Origin: Myxococcota bacterium
GTDB taxonomy: Bacteria > Myxococcota_A > UBA796 > JAFGLY01
Direction of reading: 5' to 3'
Length of the DNA stretch: 64,000 nucleotides
NCBI GenBank assembly: GCA_024276675.1
Contig: JAJRWT010000089.1
Location: 1-64,000, forward strand
The position numbers and the translations under genes are program-made. The notes beneath the pieces are model-generated. The model was not told where the DNA came from. It made no database searches and saw nothing but the letters and a program-made list of their open reading frames with translations. Shown one piece after another: positions 1 to 9,098 of the stretch (position 1 is its first letter; the number at the start of each line of letters is the position of its first letter).

Positions 1-882
1 GAGCATGGAGTCGGAGTCGGAGAGTTCGCCGTCGCTGACGCTGAGCAGCAGCTCGTAGGAGCCCGCCAGCAGCGGGGTCAGGGATGGGGTGGGGCCGTCG
101 GCGCCCTCCAGGACGGCCTCGGAGCCCTCGGGCGCGGAGGCGATGGACCACGAGAAGGAGAGTTCGTCGCCGTCCGGATCCCAGGAGGCGGAGCCGTCCA
201 TGAGCGCGGTCTCGCCCACCAGCACCGCCAGGTCGTCCCCCGCCAGGGCCACGGGTGCCTCGTTGGGTTCGGCCAGGGTGAAGGTGGCATCGCTGCGGGT
301 GGAGGCCAGCTCGCCGTCGTCAACCTGGAGGCCCAGGGAGTAGAAACCCGCCTGGTCAGGGATGAATGAAGCAGTCCATGGCTCGGCTCCGGAAAGTACT
401 TCGGCCTGGCTGCCTGTGGGTGCCTCCACTACCGAGAAGCTGTAGCTCAGGGGCTGCCCCTCGGGATCCGTGGATGCCTCTCCGTGGAGCTGGATGGTAG
501 TACCGATGGCCAGGTCCTGGTAGCTGAGCCACAGGATGGCCGTGGGAGCGTGGTTGGTGTCGGTGGCTTGGATTTCCACTATGTCCATGGCGCTCTGCTG
601 ACCGTCGTCGTCGGACACCACCAGGCCAACGACGTACATGCCGGGGGCGTCCAGCCAGAGGCTGGGGGATGTGGTGGAGTCATCCTGGAGTTGGGCATCG
701 CTGGCAGTGGGGAGCTGGAGGATTTCCCAGTGGAAGGCCTGAACGCTGCCGTCCGGGTCGTAGGAAGCAGATGCGTCCAGGGCGACTTGCGTGCCCCGGG
801 CGGCCACCTGGTCCGGTCCGGCGTCGGCCACGGGCGGATAACCGGGAGCGCTGCATGCCAACACCAGGAGCAGGAGCAACAT
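1..882 (-). CDS. PKD/Ig-like repeat lipoprotein, C-terminus cut by window edge
   Basis: The reading frame stays open from the ATG at 882 to position 1, so at least 294 codons are present and the C-terminus lies outside. The N-terminus MLLLLLVLAC is a short lipoprotein signal with the lipid-acceptor Cys at residue 10. The chain then holds about three PKD/cadherin-like beta modules, each with a D-P-D/E-G turn (SASYDPDGS, STDPEGQP, SASWDPDGDE), which are typical of surface adhesion or scaffold proteins. The start codon overlaps the stop of the upstream parvulin gene (TGATG), so it is probably translationally coupled to it. The signal lacks a positively charged n-region, so an upstream non-ATG start is possible. 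No enzymatic motif is visible. Role inferred: outer-membrane or periplasmic lipoprotein whose folding may depend on the coupled isomerase. Confidence 0.8.
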   Translation of the reverse strand, partial: MLLLLLVLACSAPGYPPVADAGPDQVAARGTQVALDASASYDPDGSVQAFHWEILQLPTASDAQLQDDSTTSPSLWLDAPGMYVVGLVVSDDDGQQSAMDIVEIQATDTNHAPTAILWLSYQDLAIGTTIQLHGEASTDPEGQPLSYSFSVVEAPTGSQAEVLSGAEPWTASFIPDQAGFYSLGLQVDDGELASTRSDATFTLAEPNEAPVALAGDDLAVLVGETALMDGSASWDPDGDELSFSWSIASAPEGSEAVLEGADGPTPSLTPLLAGSYELLLSVSDGELSDSDSML

Positions 883-2372
883 CAGAGGTTGACCCGGCGC
901 TCGATGTGGGCCCTGGCCACCAGGTCATCGCGCCAGTCCTGGATGAAGCTGGCCTGCTCCATCACCAGGAGCTGGGCTTCGATGGCGGCGCGCTCTGTCT
1001 CGAACTCGGATGGATTTGGCTCGAGCTTTTCCTTGAGCCTCACCACGAACCAGGCATCGCCGGAGTGGTATACCTTGTCCAGGACCTGCCCCGCGACGGC
1101 GGTCTCCAGGTCTTCCAGCACCTGGGGGACATCGCGGAGCTGGCCGATTTCCTGGTCGGCCAGGGTGATGGAATCCACCGCGTTCAGTTTGAGGCCCTGG
1201 CTTTCCAGTTTTTCCATGGGAGGATCACCCGCGGCTTTCCATGCCGCGAGGAGATCCTGGGCGAAGGCGGAAGCGAGTTCGGGGGCTCTCTTTTCCTTCA
1301 ACATGCCCACGGCCAGGTCGTGGCGGGCTTCGTCTTCGGTGATGGTCTTTTCGGGTAGTATCTCGTCAACGTAGATTAGCTGGAGGCCGGCTTCGGTCTG
1401 GACCGGCTCTCGCAGGCCCGTGTTGTCTATGGGTTGGTCCTCCTGGCCGAAGATGCTGGCGGCTACTTCGGGCGCAAGCTGGTCACGGACCACCTGCCCC
1501 AGGCGCCCACCAAAAGCGGCGGTGGGGTGCTCGCTGTATTTGCGGGCCAGTACGGAGAAGTCCTGGCCGCCGTCGATCTGGCCGATGATGTCGTCCATCA
1601 GGGCCTTCAGGCTTTTGTCGTCGGATCCGCCCAGGTCGTTGCGCAGCAGTATGGTGCGCACGCTGGCCCTGGGGGGGAAGTGATAGCGCGATTCGAAGAG
1701 TTCCTTGTACCTGGCGGATATTTCGGGGCCGAACTCGGCGATGAAGGCGTCGAGTTCGGATTGTTGGGGTTGGATGTCGTCGTAGAAGACCATCGGGCTT
1801 ATCCTGACAAAGTCCAGGTCCATGGTGGTGTTGCTGGCCTTCCAGTAGTCGCGGACCTGGTCGTCGTCCACGTCAACGGCGAACATCGAGAGCGTCAGCA
1901 GCTTGTCGCGGACCATTTCGTCTCGCATCTCGACTTCGAAGGTGCCCTTTCTGGTGCCGTAACGCTTCAGGTAGCGCTCGTAGAGTTCGGGGCTGAACTT
2001 GCCGTCTTCGTCTTTGAAGATGTCGTAGTGCAGGATTGCCCGGGCGATCTCTTCGCCGCTCACCTGCAGGCCGAGGCGGTCGGCTTCCTGGCGCATGATC
2101 TCTTCCAGGATCAGCGAGTTCAGCACCTGGTTGCCAAGGGCGTCCTGTTCTTCCTGGCTCAGGCTTCCCCGCCGGGAACGGACCACGTCACGCATGCGTT
2201 TCTGGTAGGTGGTGTCGGTGACGCGCACACCGTTGATCTCCACCAGCACGGTGGACGTGGGCGAGTTTTGATTGCCGATACCCCAGAACACAAAGACCAG
2301 CACCACAATCCCCAGCACGACCTTCATGGATCCGCTCTCGGTCATGTTGCGCATGTTGGAAAGCACGGACAT
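882..2372 (-). CDS. Membrane-anchored PpiC-type peptidyl-prolyl isomerase (SurA/PpiD-like)
   Basis: A 496-residue protein. The ATG at 2372 is preceded by a strong AGGAGG about 8 bases upstream, so I prefer it over a longer frame. Residues about 17-33 form one transmembrane segment (VVLGIVVLVFVFWGIG), followed by a SurA_N-like helical region (about 40-165) and a parvulin/rotamase domain (about 230-345) with the family signature LARKYSEHPTAAFGGRLG. The layout resembles PpiD: an inner-membrane anchor with a periplasmic chaperone and isomerase acting on newly exported proteins. Only one parvulin domain is evident, as in PpiD. The coupled downstream lipoprotein (TGATG overlap) is a plausible client. 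Family assignment is firm; substrates are unknown. Confidence 0.9.
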   Translation of the reverse strand: MSVLSNMRNMTESGSMKVVLGIVVLVFVFWGIGNQNSPTSTVLVEINGVRVTDTTYQKRMRDVVRSRRGSLSQEEQDALGNQVLNSLILEEIMRQEADRLGLQVSGEEIARAILHYDIFKDEDGKFSPELYERYLKRYGTRKGTFEVEMRDEMVRDKLLTLSMFAVDVDDDQVRDYWKASNTTMDLDFVRISPMVFYDDIQPQQSELDAFIAEFGPEISARYKELFESRYHFPPRASVRTILLRNDLGGSDDKSLKALMDDIIGQIDGGQDFSVLARKYSEHPTAAFGGRLGQVVRDQLAPEVAASIFGQEDQPIDNTGLREPVQTEAGLQLIYVDEILPEKTITEDEARHDLAVGMLKEKRAPELASAFAQDLLAAWKAAGDPPMEKLESQGLKLNAVDSITLADQEIGQLRDVPQVLEDLETAVAGQVLDKVYHSGDAWFVVRLKEKLEPNPSEFETERAAIEAQLLVMEQASFIQDWRDDLVARAHIERRVNL

Positions 2373-2578
2373 GGATGACCTCCTCTCTGCCTGCCGACCC
2401 GGCGCCGGGTGGCATGGAGCCGTCACACCCGGGAAGTAGCTCGATATCGCATATTATAGCGAGCATTGTCGTCGAGCATGCTGGAAACACGCTTTCGCGT
2501 AGCGCCCGCGGCAGGTCGGCAACCTGATACTGCGAGGGACGGCGGGGCGCCAATGGATCTATGCCCCGGGGGCAGAGT

Positions 2579-3169
2579 TCACTGGCAATCCACGGTGAGC
2601 CCGAAGGCGCCTGTGGCGGCGTCCTTGCCGTCCACCACCACCAGGTACTGGCCCGCACGGTTGGTGGATACCAGGGCGACGTGGGACTCGCCGCTCTTGG
2701 AATCATCACCCTCACACTGGGAGATGTTGTGCCTGGTAGTCGGGCACTTGCCGTCGTAGTTCCAGCGCAGCGCAAAGAGGTCCAGGTCGGCGCAGTCGGA
2801 GTCCATCCAGACATGGGCGGTGGTGTTCTCGGGAACCTCCAGGAGGTACACCCTTTCGGGGCCGCTGTAGTCGCCATCGAAGGGCACGCAGAACTTGGAG
2901 CGGTAGAAATCACCGTCGAAGTGGGCTTTACCGCCGGCGGTGTTGCCCTTTATGCGGTCGCCGCAGCGGATCTGCCTGGTTACGCAGCCGTCCCTGGGCC
3001 GACGCCCCCTGCGGGTTTCGCATGGAACGGACATTTTTTCGGATACCCGTTTGACCGTGGCCTTTTGCGAGGAGCAGCCGGGGATGCGTGAACAGCCGGG
3101 CCCGGCCATGAGCACCAGGGCGATGGCGTGGATGGGAAGTGCCGTGCGGAGAAGTGATGTTCGGATCAT
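2579..3169 (-). CDS. Secreted protein with pre-peptidase C-terminal (PPC)-like domain
   Basis: A 196-residue exported protein. The N-terminus has a basic n-region and a hydrophobic core ending in LMAGPGC. This may be a lipoprotein signal, although the box is not canonical (Pro at -2), so ordinary cleavage is possible. The C-terminal half (about 95-196) has the beta-sandwich pattern of PPC domains: RVYLLEVPENTTAHVWM, DLDLFALRWN and GQYLVVVDG. Six or more cysteines suggest disulfides in the periplasm or outside the cell. The start has GGAG 7 bases upstream. No catalytic domain accompanies the PPC module, so a binding or structural role is more likely than an enzymatic one. Confidence 0.75.
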   Translation of the reverse strand: MIRTSLLRTALPIHAIALVLMAGPGCSRIPGCSSQKATVKRVSEKMSVPCETRRGRRPRDGCVTRQIRCGDRIKGNTAGGKAHFDGDFYRSKFCVPFDGDYSGPERVYLLEVPENTTAHVWMDSDCADLDLFALRWNYDGKCPTTRHNISQCEGDDSKSGESHVALVSTNRAGQYLVVVDGKDAATGAFGLTVDCQ

Positions 3170-3511
3170 ATTGGCTCCGGGTTGTGGGGAATTCTAATCC
3201 TTTCCGGGGCCGGCACACAAGCAGGGAGTTGCCCGGCATGGCAAAGGAAGATGGCAAAGAATTTTCCGGGAATGTTCGCGACGAGGTATTAGGTGTGATG
3301 GAGCGGACGCCACGCGTCGCGCCGCCAGCCACGGATGGAGCCGACCACCGGTCCTGGCGCCTTGCGCCGGCCATCACTTGCCGGAGCCGGACAGCGGCCG
3401 CGGCCGAATCCCCTGCTGGAGGAATATAGGCCCGGGGCCTGGCCATGAACAGGCGAGGTCAGGAAGAGAAAGTAGAATCGTTTCCTGCCAGACGAACAAG
3501 GGGAAGTCTCG
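3170..3511. other. Divergent intergenic region with candidate minus-strand promoter
   Basis: This 342-base gap separates two divergent genes. It holds the minus-strand promoter candidate at 3191-3220 and, near its right end, a clear ribosome-binding site (AAGGGGAAG) for the small membrane protein at 3512. On the plus strand TAGAAT at about 3473 could be a -10, but no convincing -35 accompanies it. No further coding potential was recognised. Confidence 0.5.
3191..3220 (-). promoter_or_regulatory. Candidate sigma-70-type promoter for the PPC-like protein
   Basis: On the minus strand TTGTGT (3220-3215) is followed 18 bases later by TAGAAT (3196-3191), which matches the -10 consensus at five of six positions. 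Transcription would begin near 3184, about 15 bases before the ATG. The -35 match is weak. Confidence 0.35.
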
Positions 3512-3790
3512 ATGTCAACACCAGGGAAGCCGGTGATCAGCAAGGAAAACCAACCCACTGCCCTGGCGGTGGTGTTTGTGCTGGTCTTGCTGGTTCTTTC
3601 GTTTTCGCTGTACAACTACAAGCAGACCCGCGACGTGGCCAGGTTCTACGGCAAGCTGTCCATCATGTTGGCCAGGAAGACCGCCACCGCCAACGAAAAC
3701 GCCGACCGCATCGCTGAGCTGGAGCGACGACTGGGAGTCCTGGAAGGCCGCCTGGCCGCCATTCCCCAGCCGACCCAACCGGACCAATAG
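3512..3790 (+). CDS. Small single-pass membrane protein with coiled coil
   Basis: A 92-residue protein with AAGGGGAAG upstream of the ATG. Residues about 16-35 form one transmembrane helix (ALAVVFVLVLLVLSFSLY). They are followed by a soluble helical segment with heptad spacing (ENADRIAELERRLGVLEGRL), so a short coiled coil projects from the membrane. The tail is Pro/Gln-rich. The architecture resembles small membrane-tethered adaptor proteins, but I recognise no family. It is monocistronic and convergent with the downstream flippase-like gene. Confidence 0.65.
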   Translation: MSTPGKPVISKENQPTALAVVFVLVLLVLSFSLYNYKQTRDVARFYGKLSIMLARKTATANENADRIAELERRLGVLEGRLAAIPQPTQPDQ

Positions 3791-3833
3791 GGCGACACCC
3801 GCCGGCCCGGATTCAGCCTGGGCAGGTGGGGGC

Positions 3834-4886
3834 TCAGGTCTTGCTGGTCCTGCTGACCGCCTGGCGCGATTTGGAGACCAGGTCCCCCAGCGAGAGCCCT
3901 TCCCACACCAGGAACAGTGAGCCCATGCCCAGGTTGAACACCATCTGCCCCGCGTGAACCAACAGGGCCAGGGTCAGGGCCTGGTTTTGCTCCACTCCCA
4001 GGAGCCGGAGCGCTCCCGAACAACCAGCCTCGAATGTTCCTACGAAACCGGGTGTGTGGACGGCGGTCATGGCCGAGAGGGTCAGGGCCCAGGTCACGAG
4101 GGCGTCTGCCAGGCTCAGCCCCAGCTCCCTTGAACCGCTGAGGGCTACCCAGGTGGCGACGACGGTGACAGCCCAGAGAGCGGCGGAGATCGACAAGAGC
4201 GACAGGGCGCGGATTGGCCGGGCGCGAAGGGTGGCGAAGCAGCGCTGGAAGGACTTGAAAAAATCCAGGACGTTCCTGGCGTCGCGGGAGAGTGGACCGT
4301 GGGATCGGGCTATCTGCCGTTTTTCCAGGGCTCGCAAAATGGGGGCCCCCGCCCAGGCGGTCACCAGCGTGAAGGAGAGCCCCGCCAGGACCACGCCCAC
4401 TGCCAACCTGCGGGCTGCCCACACCACGTCGACTCCCAGGACGGTGATGGCTCCAGGTTCCAACGGGACCAGCAGACCCGCTACCACGAGCATCACCAGC
4501 AGCATGAGGAAATCCAGCAGCCGCTCCAGGAAAATGGCCGCCATGGACGTACCCAGGGGGACCGAATCCTGCTTCAGGAGCAGGTAAGGCCTGACCAGCT
4601 CGCCCAACCTCAACGGCACCACGGCGATGGCCATGAAGCCGATGCTCGTGACCGAGAAGAGCCTGAAGATGGGGATGTTCCTGTCCAGGAGCAGGCGCAG
4701 CCGCCAGGAGCGGATGAGGTGGGCCAGCAGATACAGGCCCATCATGGGGAGCACGACGGGCCAGGTGTAGAGCCTCAGGCTCTCCGCGACGGAGACCAGG
4801 TCCATACCCCAGAGCGCCCAGATCAAGCAGGCGAGAGCCACAAGGAGTACGAAAGCCAGCTTCCAGCGATCTTTTTTGTGAGCCAC
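3834..4886 (-). CDS. Lysylphosphatidylglycerol synthase TM-region (UPF0104)-like membrane protein
   Basis: A polytopic inner-membrane protein of 350 residues. The GTG at 4886 is preferred because it lies 8 bases after the stop of the upstream lipoprotein gene and leads into VAHKKDRWKLAFVLLVALAC, a basic residue cluster followed by a membrane helix. Later signatures fit the LPG-synthase TM/UPF0104 family: AHLIRSWRLRLLL, VVPLRLGELVRPYLL, FLERLLDFLMLL and TPGFVGTFEAG. Family members include the flippase half of MprF and proteins linked to hopanoid or polysaccharide loci. The C-terminal aminoacyl-transferase domain of MprF is absent, so this is only the membrane module. Transport of a lipid or lipid-linked molecule is inferred. 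Confidence 0.85.
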   Translation of the reverse strand: MAHKKDRWKLAFVLLVALACLIWALWGMDLVSVAESLRLYTWPVVLPMMGLYLLAHLIRSWRLRLLLDRNIPIFRLFSVTSIGFMAIAVVPLRLGELVRPYLLLKQDSVPLGTSMAAIFLERLLDFLMLLVMLVVAGLLVPLEPGAITVLGVDVVWAARRLAVGVVLAGLSFTLVTAWAGAPILRALEKRQIARSHGPLSRDARNVLDFFKSFQRCFATLRARPIRALSLLSISAALWAVTVVATWVALSGSRELGLSLADALVTWALTLSAMTAVHTPGFVGTFEAGCSGALRLLGVEQNQALTLALLVHAGQMVFNLGMGSLFLVWEGLSLGDLVSKSRQAVSRTSKT

Positions 4887-4894
4887 GGGGGGCC

Positions 4895-5959
4895 CTATTC
4901 GCTGGCTTCCAGGACCAGACCTTCTTCCAGGGGGGCCAGGATGTCGATGGCCCGGAGGAACAGGCAGTAGGGCTCGCCGTCGGAGCATGCCTCGCATTCG
5001 ATACCCGCCACGGCCACCCATTCGCAGGCGGTGTTCTGGTCGCCACCCAGCAGTTCACCCAGGTAACGGGTGTCTAGGTTGCCCGAAATCTCGCCTTGCT
5101 GGAAATACTGGGCGTCGGAGGTGAAGGTGCCTTCCAAGTGGAAGTTTTCGATGGGGATGTCGGCGCCTTCGTAGGTGAAGGTGATGGAGTCGGCTTCGGC
5201 GGTGAAGAAAGGGTGGGTGGTGAAATCGGCGTTGTCCAGGGGCCAGGTGTCGGCGCCGGGACTCTGGACATAGGCGCCGGTGTGGTCCTTGTAGCCCAGG
5301 GTGGCCAACAGGGAGATGGATGTCTCGGTTGCCTCGACGACGCCCACCAGCAGGGGATCGGTGAAATAGGCGGCCAGGATGAAGCCGATGGAGGGCGGGT
5401 CGGTGAACTCGACCTCGGTGAGTTCGATGACGTAGGTGTTGTCCACCAGGGACTCGATTCCGGAATCCAGGGGCGTTCCCAGGGCGCTGGTGGAGAAGGT
5501 GAGCCGTTGGGAGTCGTCGCAGATGCTCACGTCCAGGGTGAAATCCGTGCTGGGCTGGAAGTAGGGATCGCCGTAGATCAGCAGGCGGTGATCGTCGGAT
5601 TCCCATTGCAGGTCCAGGTCCACCGCTGAACCGGAGCCGTCGGTGACCTGGATGGCGGCGGCGGTTCCGGGATCGGAGAACAGGATGTCGATGGCGTCGC
5701 GGTAGTACCATTCCGTGGTGCCGTCTTCGGGTGATATCTCCACCACGGTGGTTTCGCAGGCTTCCTGGGTGTCGCCGGTTTCGGTACCGCCGTCGGTGTC
5801 GTTGACTTCAGGGGCGGTGTCCTGGGGGGTGGAGCTGTCCTTGGTGTTGTCGTCGTTGCTGCCGGAGCAGGCCCATAGCCCGGTCAGCAAGGCGGCGACC
5901 AGCAGGGGAGTCGGTCCCCGCGGGACGTCGAGGGTTCCGGAAGTCGGTAGTCGTTCCAT
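4895..5959 (-). CDS. Lipoprotein with N-terminal bacterial Ig-like module
   Basis: A 354-residue lipoprotein. AGGAGG lies about 8 bases before the ATG, fixing the start. The signal ends in LTGLWAC with Cys at residue 31, followed by a 35-residue Ser/Thr/Asp-rich linker of the type usual in this genome. The first folded part (about 70-155) resembles an SbsA-type bacterial Ig-like domain (ISPEDGTTEWYYRDAIDILF). The rest is acidic, beta-rich and unassigned, with four cysteines near the end (CEWVAVAGIECEACSDGEPYC) that could form disulfides. The flippase-like gene starts 8 bases downstream, so the two are probably co-transcribed. Function unknown. Confidence 0.75.
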   Translation of the reverse strand: MERLPTSGTLDVPRGPTPLLVAALLTGLWACSGSNDDNTKDSSTPQDTAPEVNDTDGGTETGDTQEACETTVVEISPEDGTTEWYYRDAIDILFSDPGTAAAIQVTDGSGSAVDLDLQWESDDHRLLIYGDPYFQPSTDFTLDVSICDDSQRLTFSTSALGTPLDSGIESLVDNTYVIELTEVEFTDPPSIGFILAAYFTDPLLVGVVEATETSISLLATLGYKDHTGAYVQSPGADTWPLDNADFTTHPFFTAEADSITFTYEGADIPIENFHLEGTFTSDAQYFQQGEISGNLDTRYLGELLGGDQNTACEWVAVAGIECEACSDGEPYCLFLRAIDILAPLEEGLVLEASE

Positions 5960-6073
5960 GTGCGTTTCCTCCTGAAGCTGATGATCCAGCTTGCCCCGTC
6001 TGGCGGTGCCTGGCCAGCATCGGTCTTGACAGGGGTGGGAGAGATGCTGGTGGGGCGGTACGAAGAATGTTTG

Positions 6074-7054
6074 TTATTCCTGTTCTATGCTCAATGACAT
6101 GGTGTACCAGTAGAGTTCGCTACCCAGCCCCTCGGCTTCCTTGAGTACCATGTAGTAGTCACCCGGGTCGGACACGCTGTACTCCATTCGGGGGTCGCGG
6201 TCGTAGTCGCTTTCGTCGCTGAAGGCCCTGGCCACCCAGTCGTCCACGGTGTCGAAGGGATCGGCGGTGTCGGTGCTCACCGCGGCGTCGGTGTACAGGA
6301 TCAAGCGCGTGTTGGCGGGCGATCCGCTGCCGTAGGCTTCCACCTGGAACACGATGGTGGACTTGTCGTCGGGGATGTTGACGTGGTACCAGTCCATGTC
6401 GTTGCTGGTGGTCAGGGTGCCGAACACGGTCTGGCCGTCTTCCATGGAGAGGGCTTCGAAGGGGCTGTCGTTGGGCTCTTGTTCCTCCATGTCCCAGTCC
6501 AGGGTCATCTTGGTTTCGGAGACCCGGAGCTTCCACTCGTAGTCGTCGCCGTAGAGGCCGTCGTCTTCGAAGATGTACAGGTAGTAGGAGTCGGCGCCCA
6601 GGGAGGGGAAGACCAGCCAGGGATCGGAGGTGTAGCGGTTGCCCGTGACCATGGCGAACTCGGTCATGGCGTCGTCGGAGACCCAAAGCGTCACGTTGGC
6701 CGGGGAGCCCATGTCTTCGGCCGACACGAGCACCTCGTACCACTCCGCGTCGCTGGCGGGGAAGGTCATCCACTCGAAATCAAACTCTTCGGAGAAGGTG
6801 CCGCAGGTCCAGAGTTCCCGCTCGATTTCGTAGCTTTCGTTGAGGTTGTCGTTGGGTTCCACCTCGGGGATGTCGCAGGGGGGGGGAGGGGAGGTGTCTT
6901 CCCAGTGGGTGTCGGCCGTCTCCTGCTCGTCCTGGGCCGTGTCGGCGGAATCGGTGGTGCTCTCCATGTCGTCGGGGAGGCCGGGCATGCAGGAGGCGCA
7001 GGCCTTGCAGGCCAACATGCTGGCGATGGGAAGCCATGCGAGTATGTGTGACAC
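6074..7054 (-). CDS. Lipoprotein with two PPC-like domains
   Basis: A 326-residue protein starting at GTG 7054, chosen because GAGGAG sits about 8 bases upstream and a signal peptide follows immediately (VSHILAWLPIASMLAC). The lipidated Cys is probably residue 16, although other cysteines follow within six residues. After a Ser/Thr/Asp/Pro-rich linker there are two tandem modules, each opening with the PPC-type E-P-N-D signature (EVEPNDNLNES and EQEPNDSPFEA). Both continue into strands such as DWYHVNIPDD and GDYYMVLKEA. No protease or other enzyme is attached, so a binding or surface role is likely. An extended -10 element lies just upstream. Confidence 0.8.
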   Translation of the reverse strand: MSHILAWLPIASMLACKACASCMPGLPDDMESTTDSADTAQDEQETADTHWEDTSPPPPCDIPEVEPNDNLNESYEIERELWTCGTFSEEFDFEWMTFPASDAEWYEVLVSAEDMGSPANVTLWVSDDAMTEFAMVTGNRYTSDPWLVFPSLGADSYYLYIFEDDGLYGDDYEWKLRVSETKMTLDWDMEEQEPNDSPFEALSMEDGQTVFGTLTTSNDMDWYHVNIPDDKSTIVFQVEAYGSGSPANTRLILYTDAAVSTDTADPFDTVDDWVARAFSDESDYDRDPRMEYSVSDPGDYYMVLKEAEGLGSELYWYTMSLSIEQE

Positions 7055-7351
7055 CGGTGTCTCCTCTTCGTGTCCTGCGTTGGCGAGGAGAAGTATACCA
7101 GTTTTCAGGGGAGTCCGCTCGGAGCTTCGGGAGCTTCCGGGTGCCGGGCTGCTTTTCCGTGGCGAGGACCAGAATGCCGGCCTCCCCGCCGAGATCCCTG
7201 GCGATGAAGTCCCGGGTTCGGTGGCCGGCGCATGGGCCGGCGGGGCGCCCGCATGCCAAGGGCGATGGGTGGGAACACAGACCACAGCGTGGGTACTCTT
7301 GTGGCAATGTGGGAAAACCTTGACTATGCTCCTTTTTGGATGGAGGACGAA
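7055..7351. other. Divergent intergenic region between two lipoprotein genes
   Basis: This 297-base gap carries the minus-strand extended -10 at 7092-7100 and, at its right end, the GGAGG that serves the plus-strand lipoprotein start at 7352. CTTGACT near 7318 resembles a -35, but no -10 follows at a suitable distance. I see no other feature. Confidence 0.4.
7092..7100 (-). promoter_or_regulatory. Extended -10 promoter element
   Basis: The minus strand reads TGGTATACT, a TGN extension plus TATACT (five of six -10 positions). It lies about 40 bases upstream of the GTG start at 7054, giving a short leader. No good -35 is visible, as is common for extended -10 promoters. Confidence 0.45.
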
Positions 7352-8908
7352 ATGTTCGGATCAGCAAGAAAAGCTCGCCGTGCCCCTCTCGGCACTGCCC
7401 ACCACAGCCTCCCGCTGCCAGGAGCGTCGGTTTTCTCGCGGCGCCTGGCGTCGGCCGCGGCCCTGGCTCTGGCTTCATCGTGCAGCCCGGAATACGAGAC
7501 AACGGCCCTGGAGCCCGTTCTGGCCGTGAGCCCCGACTCGCTGGACTTCGGCGACGTGGTGGTTGACTACCAGGGCACCATGGACCTGGAACTCATCAAC
7601 GCCGGGCGTGCCACCTTGCAGATCAGCGGGCTGGACCTGAGCCTGGACGAGACCACCCCCGAAGGCGTGCTCACCCACGACGGCCAGCCGGTGGATATTC
7701 CCGCCGGCGAACGCAGCACGGTGCAGTTCACCTGTCTGCCCACCACCTTCACCACCTACACCGGCACGTTGCTCATCAGCAGCAACGACACCGAGCGGCC
7801 CCAGATCACGGTGCCCATCACCTGTACCGGTGTCGACGCACCCACCCCCGACGTCGAACTCGATCCCAGCTACCTGGATTTCGGCACCGTCGATGTGGGT
7901 TCGAGTTCGGTGCTGTGGGCCGTGATCTCCAACAGCGGCGACGGCGACCTGCACATTCTCTCCACGGAGCAGACCGGCTCGGGGGCGTTTTCCATCGAAA
8001 CGGATCCCGAGGGCGTAACCGTGGGGCCTGACGGCGACGAGTTCGCCATACTGGTGAACTACGCTCCGGTCGCCGAAGAAGCCGGCGATTCGGGTTGGTT
8101 GACCATTCTGTGCGACGACCCCGACGAATCGGAACTCACCCTCAGGATGGACGGCAACGGTGGCAACGAAGACGCCCTGTACCCGGTTGCCATCATAGAC
8201 GCCGTCTCCACCTCCACTCCCATGGAGACCATCTCCCTGGACGGCACCAGGTCCTACGATCCCGACGGTCTCGAACTCACGTATTCCTGGACCTTGACCG
8301 GGCTGCCCGAGGGCTCCACCACCGAGTTGGAATCCGCCACCTACGAAGTTGCCTCCCTGTTCCTGGACCTGGCGGGCGACTACCAGGTGGAGCTGGTGGT
8401 GGAAAACGAGCTGGGCGTGCCATCGGCGCCTGCCAAGCACGATATCAGCGCCCTCCCCGACGAAGACCTTCGTGTCGAGATGTTCTGGGACACCAACGAA
8501 ACCGACGTGGACCTGCACCTGGTCCAGGAAGGCTACGAACTCTTCCAGGATCCCGGCGACTGCAACTTCTGCAATCCCAGCCCGGACTGGGGAGTGTCGG
8601 GCAGCACCTCCGACAATCCCACCCTGGATCTCGACGACATCTCCGGCTACGGCCCCGAAAACATCAACATCGACAGCCCCGCCGACGGCAACTACGAAGT
8701 TTACGTCCACTACTTCGACGACAACAACAACGGCGCCACAACGGTCACCGTCCGGGTGTACCTCAACAAGGAAGAATCCTTCCAGAAGAGCGAAGTATTG
8801 GAACACAACGACGTCTGGCACGTGGGCACCATCCTCTGGCCCGACGCCCTGGTGGCCGAAGACGAAACCAGCGATCTTGTGTCCTCATCGCGCAGGGATT
8901 GTTATTGA
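7352..8908 (+). CDS. Lipoprotein with HYDIN/ASH-like, PKD and YfaP (DUF2135)-like domains
   Basis: A 518-residue lipoprotein starting at ATG 7352 behind GGAGG. The long n-region is Arg-rich and the signal ends in ALASSC with Cys at residue 44. Two ASH/HYDIN-type beta modules follow (VSPDSLDFGDVVVDYQGTM and LDPSYLDFGTVDVGSSSVL). Next is a PKD module (SLDGTRSYDPDGLELTYSW), then a C-terminal YfaP/DUF2135-like domain (VEMFWDTNETDVDLHL, DDISGYGPENINIDSPADG, YEVYVHYFDDNNNG) with many acidic loop residues likely to bind calcium. This domain order is frequent in large secreted proteins of myxobacteria and relatives. Likely a surface-exposed binding or adhesion lipoprotein. No catalytic residues recognised. 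Confidence 0.85.
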   Translation: MFGSARKARRAPLGTAHHSLPLPGASVFSRRLASAAALALASSCSPEYETTALEPVLAVSPDSLDFGDVVVDYQGTMDLELINAGRATLQISGLDLSLDETTPEGVLTHDGQPVDIPAGERSTVQFTCLPTTFTTYTGTLLISSNDTERPQITVPITCTGVDAPTPDVELDPSYLDFGTVDVGSSSVLWAVISNSGDGDLHILSTEQTGSGAFSIETDPEGVTVGPDGDEFAILVNYAPVAEEAGDSGWLTILCDDPDESELTLRMDGNGGNEDALYPVAIIDAVSTSTPMETISLDGTRSYDPDGLELTYSWTLTGLPEGSTTELESATYEVASLFLDLAGDYQVELVVENELGVPSAPAKHDISALPDEDLRVEMFWDTNETDVDLHLVQEGYELFQDPGDCNFCNPSPDWGVSGSTSDNPTLDLDDISGYGPENINIDSPADGNYEVYVHYFDDNNNGATTVTVRVYLNKEESFQKSEVLEHNDVWHVGTILWPDALVAEDETSDLVSSSRRDCY

Positions 8909-9098
8909 GCATCTGCTCGATGGCAACAGTGCTCTTCCACCAGTGTGGCCCCCGGGATCCGGCCATGTCGGGCACGGCATGAGCAAGGCTCCGGGGTTGC
9001 CGAGTACATCGCCGGCATTCCGCCTGGCCTCGTTGCTCCAACGTCCCCGCCGCCAGAGTGTCCTTTCGACCACCGGGTGGCTGTACCGGAGAATTTCG

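Noticed and set aside
1434..2378. Long open frame on the plus strand opposite the parvulin gene
   Set aside because: It is antisense to a gene with clear domains, strong ribosome-binding site and signal anchor. High GC content creates long open frames on the opposite strand throughout this window.
7475..8821. Long minus-strand frame opposite the HYDIN/PKD/YfaP lipoprotein
   Set aside because: Valine/glycine-rich mirror of a gene with recognised domains; no start signal and no family resemblance.
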